Source: an uncultured Dysgonomonas sp. (GTDB lineage: Bacteria > Bacteroidota > Bacteroidia > Bacteroidales > Dysgonomonadaceae). Taken from it: DNA of 40,444 bases. The first letter of the stretch is position 1, and every line of letters starts with the position of its first letter. The notes under the pieces were generated by a model. It did not search any database. It worked only from the letters and a program-made list of their open reading frames with translations, and was not told the origin of the DNA. Location: positions 1 through 40,444 of the forward strand of contig CALKIV010000048.1 in the NCBI GenBank assembly GCA_937995835.1. Reading direction: 5' to 3'. Of the stretch, positions 8,608 through 16,753 are shown one piece after another. Position numbers and translations under genes: made by a program.

Positions 8608-9396
8608 TTAAAAATTATCTATTCCTATGAGTGTGATGGCTAGTGTCATGCCCGCAGCGATGCATAAAAGAATGAACCCTCCGAACAACATCCGGTTGAT
8701 AGACGAGAGGGTATAGCCCTCTATCAGGTCGATAACCGAATTGATGAGTGGTACTCCTGGAATGAGGTAAAGGACAGCTGTAGCCATTGCAGCCTCAGGA
8801 TTGGCACCGATGTGGAAGATGGTTCCTGAACCGGTGATGATGGTGGTGATGAAGGCTGCCAAGCCAATAGAAATCATGGAATTATAATTTCTACTTGCCA
8901 TGAAAACCTTTGTTATATAGCCCACAAAGGTGGCAACGAAAGCCACTGTGGCATTGAGATAGTCGCCAAACGAAAACAAACATAACCCAGCACAAGCAAA
9001 GGCACAGGCAATGGCAACGGTGATGTTGTTGTACGTCTTCATGTCCTTTAGAGTGGCAATCTGTTTTTCCACTTCATCTATCGAGAGGTGTTCATCATGT
9101 ACCTTCCATGAGAGGTGCGATATTTCGGACAACACGTTGAGATGTATGTTGTGTTCGGGAGCTTGCTTGTAAAAAGTAACCATATTATCCTCATTGCCTC
9201 TGTCGATAACGGTAGTTGTCACTCCCTTGAAGGTCAGGTTGAGGTGTACATCAAAATTCCATACATTAGCCATGCGCGTGATATTTCTATTCACACGGCC
9301 ACAGTGTGCACCTGATGCTAGCAAATAGGTAGCTACATCTAAAACTAGATTGGCAAGCCGTTGTGCCGAAATAGGCGATTGATTCTTATCAGACAT
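8608..9396 (-). CDS. ThrE N-terminal-half exporter subunit, YjjP/DUF1212 type
   Basis: 262 residues. The soluble N-terminal half contains the family mark LLASGAHCGRVNRNITRMA (near 25-45). It is followed by five membrane segments with ACAFACAGLCLFSFGD and the conserved IPGVPLINSVIDL motif. This is the DUF1212 half of the ThrE family, whose members export threonine/serine; the split YjjP-YjjB form has been linked to succinate export. First gene of a two-gene minus-strand operon with the DUF3815 half. A -7 element (minus strand) lies 19 bases upstream of its start. In a succinate-producing anaerobe, dicarboxylate export would be reasonable, but this is inference. Confidence 0.9.
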   Translation of the reverse strand: MSDKNQSPISAQRLANLVLDVATYLLASGAHCGRVNRNITRMANVWNFDVHLNLTFKGVTTTVIDRGNEDNMVTFYKQAPEHNIHLNVLSEISHLSWKVHDEHLSIDEVEKQIATLKDMKTYNNITVAIACAFACAGLCLFSFGDYLNATVAFVATFVGYITKVFMASRNYNSMISIGLAAFITTIITGSGTIFHIGANPEAAMATAVLYLIPGVPLINSVIDLIEGYTLSSINRMLFGGFILLCIAAGMTLAITLIGIDNF

Positions 9397-9414
9397 ATTT
9401 TGTACTTTGTATTA

Positions 9415-9422
9415 CAAATATA
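9415..9422 (-). promoter_or_regulatory. -7 element for the ThrE-type operon
   Basis: The minus strand reads TATATTTG, an exact TAnnTTTG match, 19 bases ahead of the first gene. A clear -33 TTTG is not seen. Confidence 0.45.
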
Positions 9423-9576
9423 TTAAGAATCTTCTTTGCTAAGGGAGTCTGGGCTATATATCTTTTTACGAGGGGCAAAGAAATAGGATAAATTGATAAT
9501 GAAAAATATATATAGTATCTTTTACAGAGATAGATCAAATCGGTGGAAACAAGTATTCAAATTGAAAAGAAAAGTA

Positions 9577-9584
9577 TATATTTG
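9577..9584 (+). promoter_or_regulatory. -7 element for the lipid kinase gene
   Basis: TATATTTG on the plus strand, an exact consensus match, 28 bases before the ATG at 9613. It shares the 216-base divergent region with the ThrE operon promoter. Confidence 0.45.
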
Positions 9585-9612
9585 TTCCATAAAATTTAAC
9601 TAAGAATACACT

Positions 9613-10572
9613 ATGGCAACTAGCACAAAAAAAACTGTATATATCATCATTAATCCTAAGTCAGGGACTTCAGGCAAACAGAGCCTTCCTCGCAAGATTG
9701 TGGAAAAATTGGATGCCCGAAAATTTACTGTTCATATTTTCATCACAGGATATGCCGGACATGGATCTGAGATAGCACGAGAAGCTGTTGCCCATAATGT
9801 GGATTACGTGATAGCTATCGGAGGTGATGGTACGGTAAACGAGGTGGGGAAAGAACTTGTGCACTCTAACACTGCGCTGGGCATTGTTCCATTGGGTTCA
9901 GGAAATGGATTAGGACGTGACTTGGGGATTCCGCTGAATGCTAGCAAAGCTTTGGATATTATTGCTGAAGAATATGTGGAAAGCATTGATTATGGAAAAG
10001 CAAATGGAGATATTTTCTTTTGCACTTGTGGCATGGGCTTCGATGCTGAAGTGGCAAGCAAAGTGGCAGGAAAAAAACAACGAGGTACTTTAATGTATTT
10101 CACCAATATGTTGGAGGCATTCTTTAATCAAAAACCTCAGTCTTATAAGATAGAATGTCCTGAAGGAACGATAGAAGAAAAGGCTTTTGTTGTGACTTGT
10201 GCCAATGCCTCGCAGTATGGTTACAATGCACATATTGCACCTCATGCCGACATACAAGATGGTAAAATGAATATCGCTATTCTGCAACCTTTGAGCTTGT
10301 TGGATGTGCCTAAAACCTCTATGCAGTTGTTTGCCAGTAAGATTGATAAAAATAGTAAGATGTTGGAGTTGACAACCAACAAAGTGACTATCACCAGAGA
10401 AAGTGAAGGTGTGATGCACCTAGATGGCGATGCTAAAAAATTGGTCGGTAAGGTGTTGGATGTAGAAATTGTACCTAGAGGACTGAAGGTATTATTGCCT
10501 AAGAATCCACCGAAAAAGAACCCATTGAGCCCACAAGAGATCTTGTTAAGTGTGCTGAGAGCTATCAGTTAA
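9613..10572 (+). CDS. diacylglycerol kinase family lipid kinase
   Basis: 319 residues, a normal length for soluble DagK/YegS-type kinases, which phosphorylate diacylglycerol or related lipids with ATP at the membrane surface and recycle lipid head-group by-products. Seen directly: the nucleotide-binding start INPKSG (13-18), the GGDGT motif (70-74), PLGSGNGLGRDLGI (93-106) and, near the C-terminus, MHLDGD, the conserved substrate/metal segment. It is transcribed from its own promoter. Its stop codon overlaps the end of the convergent DUF5686 gene by 4 bases. The exact lipid (diacylglycerol, sphingoid base or phosphatidylglycerol) is not resolved. Bacteroidetes make sphingolipids, so a sphingoid substrate is an open alternative. 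Confidence 0.9.
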   Translation: MATSTKKTVYIIINPKSGTSGKQSLPRKIVEKLDARKFTVHIFITGYAGHGSEIAREAVAHNVDYVIAIGGDGTVNEVGKELVHSNTALGIVPLGSGNGLGRDLGIPLNASKALDIIAEEYVESIDYGKANGDIFFCTCGMGFDAEVASKVAGKKQRGTLMYFTNMLEAFFNQKPQSYKIECPEGTIEEKAFVVTCANASQYGYNAHIAPHADIQDGKMNIAILQPLSLLDVPKTSMQLFASKIDKNSKMLELTTNKVTITRESEGVMHLDGDAKKLVGKVLDVEIVPRGLKVLLPKNPPKKNPLSPQEILLSVLRAIS

Positions 10573-13148
10573 AAACTCAATTGAAACGATATTCTGAAAC
10601 CGTCTTTGTCTATATTGGGATGATATAGATAATTGACGCGTCGCACATAGTCTACACGGAAGAAGTTGAAGATATTTTCTATCCCAATATTGTACTCCAT
10701 ATAGGGTTTACCACCTCTTGTTTGGTAGAAGTTATCTTCGGGGAATACCAATAAGTCAGGATTGTTTATGGGATTGTTTCTCTTGTTCAGAGAGCCATAA
10801 AAGCCTCTAAAGCCAAATACTTCACGCCACTTGAGATGCTTGAGTAGAGGGATACGGTTGAATAACCATCCACCCATATGATAGTAAACCTCCCACGATA
10901 CTTGTTGATCGTGCACAAATTCTAATGGCTCTAGGAGATAGAAGCTTCCACTTTGGAGAGTGAATGAACTGTTGGCATTAGGTGTGATCAGGTAGATATA
11001 TGGAGCTTCTCCCCATAACTTCTCTACCTCTGCCGATAGATGAAGTTTGCCGTAAGGAGTGACCCATAGTGATTTGGCAGCCTTCAGCGATGATTTGTTA
11101 AACTTGTATTGTCCTCCTAAAAAATCTTTGATGGCAGTGGTGTTGTTTAGCTCTACCGTAAATATTTCAGTTGGAAGAGATCTACGTCTACGTCTTTGTT
11201 GCACAAACTTTTCCTTGTGGGCATATCTGACCATCACATTGGCTTCTGTGACTCTCATATTGGGTACCTCATACAGATTGCCTTGTGGGTCATATTTCTG
11301 AAATTTAAGCCCGGAAGCCGACACTTCTTTGCTGTTGAGCAATCCCAGTTTGAAGGAAAAACCACTGTGATATTCCTTTTGGTAGGTCATGTGGTATTGT
11401 CTGTTGTAGGTCATTTTAGATGATTTAGACCTACTGAGCGAACGAATAATATTGTCACGTTGTGATCTGGAAAAACGTTCGCCTAACACGTTCATATCAT
11501 AGCTGTAACCAACGGTCAAGTTGTTTGCCGGAAAATCATTTTTGTTATATTTCACATCCTTGAAACTCCATGTGGTTTCGCCGGCGTATTTAAACTTGTT
11601 GTCTCTTGTGCCATATGCCGTATAGCCATAAAAAAAGAGGCGAGGGTGGAGCTTGTTGGTTGTATTGACTGTTAGTTTCAAACGATTGCCTTCCACATAG
11701 TTGTAGCTGTAAAAGGATGGTACAGTTCCTATTTCTATCTTGTTGACCTCAGGATCTTTGTTCAAGGGAATGTAACCACTCATCATAATGTTACCCACGT
11801 CAAGGATAGCTTTTACAAGAAAAACATCCTTCATTTCGTGCACCAGATCATCTATTCTATAATCTTTTTTGTCACCTTCAGGTCGATGATGAGCCCAAAA
11901 ATCATCAGGGCGTTTCAGGTAATCTTTTTCAAATATTTCAGGATCGGCAAAGTTGTAAACAAAGGCTAGAGGCATATTCGGCATAAAGTCTTCTACAATT
12001 ACAGTCTTATCCACATACATTTGCACAGCATCGTAGAGAGAAAAGTCAATAGCCGTTCTGTATTGTTCCGGTACCCATATGCCTGTGGCCTCGTCTTTTT
12101 TGAAGTCTTGATGAATGATCATGGAACTGACGAAGTTGACATTGATGTTCTTGGGTACATTCAATATGGCTTTCTTGACAGCAAATGTGCTATCGAGTGA
12201 AATGTAAAGATTCCCCGTGAAGCCTAAGTCACGGTTGTTGAATGGTCCAAAATCCAGTCTGACATATCGCTGATTTTCAATGCTGATTGTATCACCTAGA
12301 TACCACTTGTAGAAGCTGACAGCTTGGTGTTCGCTCAGTGGACTGACAAAGTTGTTTTGCAACATGGTGATGTAGTTGTCAAAGATGTCGACTGTTTGAA
12401 ACGTTTCACGCATGATAGGCTCAATGGTTTCTTGATCTAGCGTTTGGTCTATTCCTTCTGTCTTTTGCCCTTTCACAATTCTTTTCTCCACCTTCGGGTC
12501 TTTTCTATAAAAGATATCCGAGACTCTTTCTTTTACCGAAAAAGGAAGAATCGGCTTGAAGTTGGTAATAGAGGTGTCCATGTAGTTGGGTAACATCTTG
12601 TATTTCTTAAAGATGCCAGACTCCGGCTTGAAGTCGTTGAAAGCAAAGATATACCTTTCGTACTCTTTATATTGATAATAATCTTGTGCCTTGATGTTGT
12701 TCTTATGCTTGTTGGCAATTACTTTTTTGATGAGTGCAACGGCAGGATTATCTTTTTTTGAATACTTCTCTTTTCGGGGTTTGATGATTACTTCGTTGAG
12801 TATTTTATCGGCTCTAACGAGTAATATTTCTCTGTTGCTCACTTGCCCTACAGGAATGGTAAATTTCATTTCTCCATAGCCCATTGCCTGAATTCTAACC
12901 TTGATGGGGGCAGTATTGTTGTAAGAGATAATAGAAAAACTTCCGTCTCTTTTGGTATAAACACCCGACGAGGTGCTTTCGAAGTGTACCAAAGCATATT
13001 CGATGGCTTCGTTTGTGGACGCGTCTTTCACCTTTCCTCTGAATACTGTGGTTTGTGCTTGTGCAAAGGAAAAGCAATATGAGAAAGTAAGTAGTGTTAA
13101 TAAGAACTTCGTTCTCAAAGTTGAGTATGCCTTAATTTGTTTGATCAT
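10569..13148 (-). CDS. outer-membrane DUF5686 protein with carboxypeptidase-like regulatory domain
   Basis: 859 residues. A signal peptide (to about residue 32, ending FAQAQ) is followed by a carboxypeptidase-D regulatory-like beta domain (about 35-110) with VFRGKVKDASTNEAIEYALV and a GSFSI turn. The long DUF5686 region comes next (about 120-859), rich in alternating aromatic residues and finishing with FRISFQLSF, the terminal beta strand expected of an outer-membrane barrel. Family members are widespread in Bacteroidetes and resemble TonB-receptor-like proteins without a plug; their function is unknown. It ends in a 4-base overlap with the convergent lipid kinase gene. A hairpin terminator (13194-13230) separates it from ettA, so it probably has its own promoter or relies on read-through. 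Confidence 0.88.
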   Translation of the reverse strand: MIKQIKAYSTLRTKFLLTLLTFSYCFSFAQAQTTVFRGKVKDASTNEAIEYALVHFESTSSGVYTKRDGSFSIISYNNTAPIKVRIQAMGYGEMKFTIPVGQVSNREILLVRADKILNEVIIKPRKEKYSKKDNPAVALIKKVIANKHKNNIKAQDYYQYKEYERYIFAFNDFKPESGIFKKYKMLPNYMDTSITNFKPILPFSVKERVSDIFYRKDPKVEKRIVKGQKTEGIDQTLDQETIEPIMRETFQTVDIFDNYITMLQNNFVSPLSEHQAVSFYKWYLGDTISIENQRYVRLDFGPFNNRDLGFTGNLYISLDSTFAVKKAILNVPKNINVNFVSSMIIHQDFKKDEATGIWVPEQYRTAIDFSLYDAVQMYVDKTVIVEDFMPNMPLAFVYNFADPEIFEKDYLKRPDDFWAHHRPEGDKKDYRIDDLVHEMKDVFLVKAILDVGNIMMSGYIPLNKDPEVNKIEIGTVPSFYSYNYVEGNRLKLTVNTTNKLHPRLFFYGYTAYGTRDNKFKYAGETTWSFKDVKYNKNDFPANNLTVGYSYDMNVLGERFSRSQRDNIIRSLSRSKSSKMTYNRQYHMTYQKEYHSGFSFKLGLLNSKEVSASGLKFQKYDPQGNLYEVPNMRVTEANVMVRYAHKEKFVQQRRRRRSLPTEIFTVELNNTTAIKDFLGGQYKFNKSSLKAAKSLWVTPYGKLHLSAEVEKLWGEAPYIYLITPNANSSFTLQSGSFYLLEPLEFVHDQQVSWEVYYHMGGWLFNRIPLLKHLKWREVFGFRGFYGSLNKRNNPINNPDLLVFPEDNFYQTRGGKPYMEYNIGIENIFNFFRVDYVRRVNYLYHPNIDKDGFRISFQLSF

Positions 13149-13193
13149 CTGTGTTTAGATTCGTGTATCCAACACCTTGTTTTAAGAGATTAA

Positions 13194-13230
13194 AATCAAG
13201 GATTAGCAGACATCTGCTCAATCCTTGATT
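13194..13230 (-). terminator. strong hairpin between ettA and the DUF5686 gene
   Basis: Arms 13194-13209 and 13214-13230 pair over 16 bases with one bulged C (13219) and the loop ACAT. On the minus strand the hairpin is followed by TTTTAATC, as in an intrinsic terminator for ettA. A minus-strand TAGCTTTG at 13258-13265 lies upstream of it, so it may also sit inside a leader of the DUF5686 gene. Confidence 0.7.
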
Positions 13231-13300
13231 CGAAATCTATCTTGAGATATCTCTCTGCAAAGCTAACAGAAAAACCTCAAATATGTACCTAATTTACCTT

Positions 13301-14986
13301 TTAATTGGTAATATTTCTATATCTGATCCTTTTAGGTTCCACATTACCCATACGCATCTTCTTATTTTCTTCGTATTCGGTATAGCTTCCTTCGAAGAAG
13401 AACACTTCAGAATTGCCTTCAAAAGCAAGAATATGTGTACAGATTCTATCTAAGAACCAACGGTCGTGGGAAATAACAACGGCACATCCTGCAAAGTTTT
13501 CAAGACCTTCTTCTAATGCACGTAAAGTGTTGACATCAATATCATTGGTCGGCTCATCCAGTAGTAATACATTGGCATCTGCCTTCAAAGTCAGCGCAAG
13601 ATGTAGTCTGTTTTTCTCTCCTCCAGAAAGTACACTGGCTTTTTTTTCCTGATCAGCTCCTGCGAAGTTGAATCGAGAAAGATAGGCACGTGCGTTGACA
13701 TCTTTATTGCCCAAGCGAACAAATTCGCTTCCCCCCGAAATAATTTGATAAACAGTTTTATTAGGGTCTATATCTTTGTGACTTTGGTCGGCATAACCAA
13801 GTTTTACTGTTTCTCCTACTTCGAATATTCCCTTGTCTGCATTTTCTTCGCCCATTATCAGTTTGAATAGCGTAGTTTTACCTGCTCCATTAGGACCGAT
13901 AACGCCCACAATACCCGATGGGGGAAGCATGAAGTTGAGATTATCAAACAAAAGCTTGTCTCCAAATGCTTTGCTTACCTCTTTGGCCTCTATAACTTTG
14001 TTACCTAGTCGAGGACCGTTAGGAATAAATATCTCTAGTTTTTCTTCTTTTTCTTTTTGGTCGGCATTCAACATCTTTTCGTAGTCGTTCAAACGTGCTT
14101 TCCCTTTAGCTTGACGAGCTTTAGGAGCCATGTTGATCCAATCTAGCTCACGCTCAAGAGTTTTGCGACGCTTGCTGGCTTGTTTTTCTTCTTGAGCCAT
14201 GCGTTTTGTTTTCTGATCGAGCCATGAGGAATAGTTTCCTTTCCAAGGAATACCCTCTCCGCGGTCTAATTCAAGAATCCATCCTGCCACATGATCAAGG
14301 AAGTAACGGTCGTGGGTAATACAGATCACTGTTCCCTTATATTGTTGTAAGTGTTGCTCTAACCAATCGATCGATTCAGCATCCAAGTGGTTAGTCGGCT
14401 CGTCGAGTAGCAATACATCAGGCTCTTGTAGCAGTAGACGACAAAGTGCCACACGACGACGTTCTCCTCCCGAAAGATGCTCCACCAATTGGTCTTCCGG
14501 TGGACAGCGTAAGGCATCCATTGCTTGCTCTAGCTTGTTGTCCAAGTTCCAAGCATCGGTGGCGTCAATGATGTCTTGAAGTTTTGCCTGACGCTCCATC
14601 AACTTGTCCATCTTGTCAGCATCTTCGTAGTTTTCGGGTAAGCCGAATAGCAGGTTCACTTCCTCATATTCTTTTAGTGCATCTACTATATTTTGCACAC
14701 CTTCTTCTACTATCTGTTTCACGGTTTTGGTAGGGTCTAGTTGTGGATCTTGTTCCAGATAGCCCACCGAAAACTCTTTGTCAGATACTATTTCACCTTG
14801 ATATTGTTTGTCTAGCCCAGCAATAATTTTCAGGAGAGTAGATTTTCCCGAACCATTGAGACCAATGATACCAATCTTTGCTCCGTAGAAGAATGAGAGA
14901 TAGATATTTTTTAAAACTTGTTTTTGTGGAGGATAGGTCTTGGAAACACCCATCATCGAAAAAATGATTTTTTTATCGTCAGACAT
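13301..14986 (-). CDS. ettA: energy-dependent translational throttle protein EttA (ABC-F)
   Basis: 561 residues with two ABC ATPase domains in tandem and no membrane segment. The first has Walker A GLNGSGKST (42-50), the signature LSGGERRRVALCRLLL and DEPTNHLDAESIDWLE. The second has GPNGAGKTT, LSGGEKNRLHLAL and DEPTNDIDVNTLRALEE. The linker reads WINMAPKARQAKGKARLNDYE, characteristic of the EttA subfamily, and the arm insertion in domain 1 is present. EttA binds the ribosomal E site and couples the first peptide bond to the ATP/ADP ratio. Both catalytic glutamates are present, unlike the second ABC-F protein in this window. It is monocistronic, with a hairpin terminator after it. Confidence 0.95.
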   Translation of the reverse strand: MSDDKKIIFSMMGVSKTYPPQKQVLKNIYLSFFYGAKIGIIGLNGSGKSTLLKIIAGLDKQYQGEIVSDKEFSVGYLEQDPQLDPTKTVKQIVEEGVQNIVDALKEYEEVNLLFGLPENYEDADKMDKLMERQAKLQDIIDATDAWNLDNKLEQAMDALRCPPEDQLVEHLSGGERRRVALCRLLLQEPDVLLLDEPTNHLDAESIDWLEQHLQQYKGTVICITHDRYFLDHVAGWILELDRGEGIPWKGNYSSWLDQKTKRMAQEEKQASKRRKTLERELDWINMAPKARQAKGKARLNDYEKMLNADQKEKEEKLEIFIPNGPRLGNKVIEAKEVSKAFGDKLLFDNLNFMLPPSGIVGVIGPNGAGKTTLFKLIMGEENADKGIFEVGETVKLGYADQSHKDIDPNKTVYQIISGGSEFVRLGNKDVNARAYLSRFNFAGADQEKKASVLSGGEKNRLHLALTLKADANVLLLDEPTNDIDVNTLRALEEGLENFAGCAVVISHDRWFLDRICTHILAFEGNSEVFFFEGSYTEYEENKKMRMGNVEPKRIRYRNITN

Positions 14987-15317
14987 ACTTTTAGTTATAA
15001 GTTTTTTTCTTGTTTTCTTTTTTTATTGAGCAGACTGATATGCTTCATTTCAGCAAGCTCATTTAGTGCCGCAAGATAGCACAAAAAAAGGAGATTTAGA
15101 AAGACTGTCACAATACAAAAAAAATGAAAATTATATGTTTTATAATGCTTTTAAGTTGACATTGGAAAACTCAATTGTTGAGGAAGGATTAGATCAGTTG
15201 TTTTGAAATATTAGTTTGTGAGTAGTATTATGGAGAAAATAAGTGAGTTGTTTTTTTCATTTGAGAGTTTATTTAGATTACTTTGGAAAACAGAACACAA
15301 ATAAACGATACATAACT
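14987..15317. other. 331-base divergent intergenic region
   Basis: Lies between ettA (minus) and a lipoprotein gene (plus). It is AT-rich with several T and A runs. Near matches to -7 elements are TTACTTTG at 15278-15285 (plus, one mismatch) and TATCTTGC near 15073 (minus). An in-frame GTG-like extension of the lipoprotein ORF back to 15243 is not credible as coding. No RNA gene or repeat is seen. Confidence 0.4.
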
Positions 15318-16124
15318 ATGAGATTTGTTACATTATCTTCAATTACTTTAGTTTTTATTCTATTCCTCGCATCCTGCAAAACTAGCCTTCAAGAGCCAAG
15401 TATAGGCTACAGAGATGGGGTAAAAGGCAATGTGGACTCTATCATCATCTACAGCTATTCGGGATGGAATAATCAGCAGCGTAAAGGCGAAGGTTTGTTT
15501 TCCAAACAGCTCATTTGCTACACCAGATCGGGAAATGTGGCATCAAGTGAAAGTTGGGCTTTAGACGATAAGAAAGGCTGGAAAAAGGATAAAATGGTGT
15601 ATTATACCTATGACGAAAAGAATATGAAAACGAAAGAGGTAGTAGAAGAGTATGATGTGAAAACAGGCGTGCTATCGCAATTGAAAACGGACATACTGAT
15701 GGAAAAGACAGATAGCACTGAGTGTTGGGAAAAGACTTATGTAGAGGCAAAAGATACAAGTGTTTTAGTAGATTTAATTAAGAAAAAGACATGTGTTGAC
15801 AACTATTATGTTGTGGAGAATGGGAAAGAATCATTTTACATGTCTAAAGAATACACTGCTAAAGGACAGTTGGAAAATTTGCGGATACGCATGATGACAA
15901 TTGGAATGGAGTCTAATTTCGATTACCATCCTCGATGGGGTTTTATAGATAAAGAATGGTCTGTCAGGTCTTTTGGCTTTAGCGAGTTGAGCATTTACAC
16001 GGATAAAAAATATGCTTATACCGAGCTAGATGCTCATAAAAATTGGATACATCGTGTGATCTATGATAGCGAGAGTAAAGGAAAACCTATTTATCAGATA
16101 CAAGAGGTGCATTATAGGAAATAA
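15318..16124 (+). CDS. hypothetical lipoprotein with YD-like text
   Basis: The ATG at 15318 was chosen over a longer upstream frame because it gives a proper lipoprotein signal: MRFVTLSSITLVFILFLASC, with the Cys at residue 20. The mature protein (268 residues in all) has short repeated strand-turn units such as YYTYDEKNMKTKE and SKEYTAKGQLENLRI, in the style of RHS/YD-type beta strands common in Bacteroidetes lipoproteins that record Tyr-Asp-turn repeats. No catalytic motif is visible. It opens with IGYRDGVKGNVDS, similar in feel to the VRYTDGVTDT start of the lipoprotein at 7274, but this may be chance. It ends at a bidirectional terminator. Confidence 0.75.
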   Translation: MRFVTLSSITLVFILFLASCKTSLQEPSIGYRDGVKGNVDSIIIYSYSGWNNQQRKGEGLFSKQLICYTRSGNVASSESWALDDKKGWKKDKMVYYTYDEKNMKTKEVVEEYDVKTGVLSQLKTDILMEKTDSTECWEKTYVEAKDTSVLVDLIKKKTCVDNYYVVENGKESFYMSKEYTAKGQLENLRIRMMTIGMESNFDYHPRWGFIDKEWSVRSFGFSELSIYTDKKYAYTELDAHKNWIHRVIYDSESKGKPIYQIQEVHYRK

Positions 16125-16162
16125 AAGAAAAAGAGGAACAGTGATGTTCCTCTTTTCTTTTG
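16123..16162. terminator. bidirectional intrinsic terminator
   Basis: AAAAGAGGAACA (16129-16140), loop GTGA, TGTTCCTCTTTT (16145-16156). The stem is flanked by A-rich sequence on the left and TCTTTTGCT on the right, so it can serve both converging genes. Confidence 0.85.
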
Positions 16163-16189
16163 CTACACTCTAGGGCTTATGAATAAAGA

Positions 16190-16738
16190 TTAATCTCTGC
16201 TAATGTTTTTACCCAAAAGTGTTTCTATTTCTTTATACATCTCCTCGATACTCAAGACTTTCAAGTTGGGCAATTGGTGCAACCATTGTGCATTGAGATT
16301 GACCAAGTTTTCTTCTTCGTAAATCTGAAAATAGCCTGAGTTGTTTAAACTGTCTCTGGTAGCGTTTTCGGCAAAGTATTGGCTGTCGAAATACATGCTT
16401 AACTCGTCTGCCGACATGCCTTCTACAAATTTAGATTGTGCTTCAAAGTATTCAAGTTGTTTCACAGCTCCCATATTTTTCAAGCCTTCAGCAACTAGCT
16501 TATTGAGTGTCCTATTCCATTTGGAGTTATATACAAATTGAGAAAAGTTACCGTTGTTTACTTGTGCAGCATAATAGTCTACAAAGTAGCTTTGTAAGGC
16601 TTCGGCTGATATCTGATCATAGCTGCCCCCTTCTTCCAAAATGAGGTTGATCGCAGTGATGTTGGACGCAATGATGGCATAAGCTTCCTCGTCGTCAAAC
16701 GATTTGGAGGAAACGATGACATGCTCTAATTTATTCAT
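16190..16738 (-). CDS. DMP19/DUF4375-like protein
   Basis: 182 residues, soluble and helical, with no signal peptide. The segment QSYFVDYYAAQVNNGNFSQFVYNS (about 64-88) fits the pattern of the DMP19/DUF4375 family, in which Tyr-x-x-x-x-Val-x-Asn-Gly-Gly-Phe-x-Gln-Phe is conserved; here the second Gly is Asn. This is followed by LKNMGAVKQLEYF, also family-like. Members are of unknown function; some have been described as DNA-mimic proteins on the basis of their acidic surface. It follows the acyl-CoA ligase by 15 bases and is probably co-transcribed with it, though no functional link is clear. Confidence 0.65.
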   Translation of the reverse strand: MNKLEHVIVSSKSFDDEEAYAIIASNITAINLILEEGGSYDQISAEALQSYFVDYYAAQVNNGNFSQFVYNSKWNRTLNKLVAEGLKNMGAVKQLEYFEAQSKFVEGMSADELSMYFDSQYFAENATRDSLNNSGYFQIYEEENLVNLNAQWLHQLPNLKVLSIEEMYKEIETLLGKNISRD

Positions 16739-16753
16739 ATTGTTTTTTGTTTC

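Noticed and set aside
15243..15317. Upstream extension of the lipoprotein gene
   Set aside because: The added residues carry no family feature and would bury the clear lipoprotein signal that starts at 15318.
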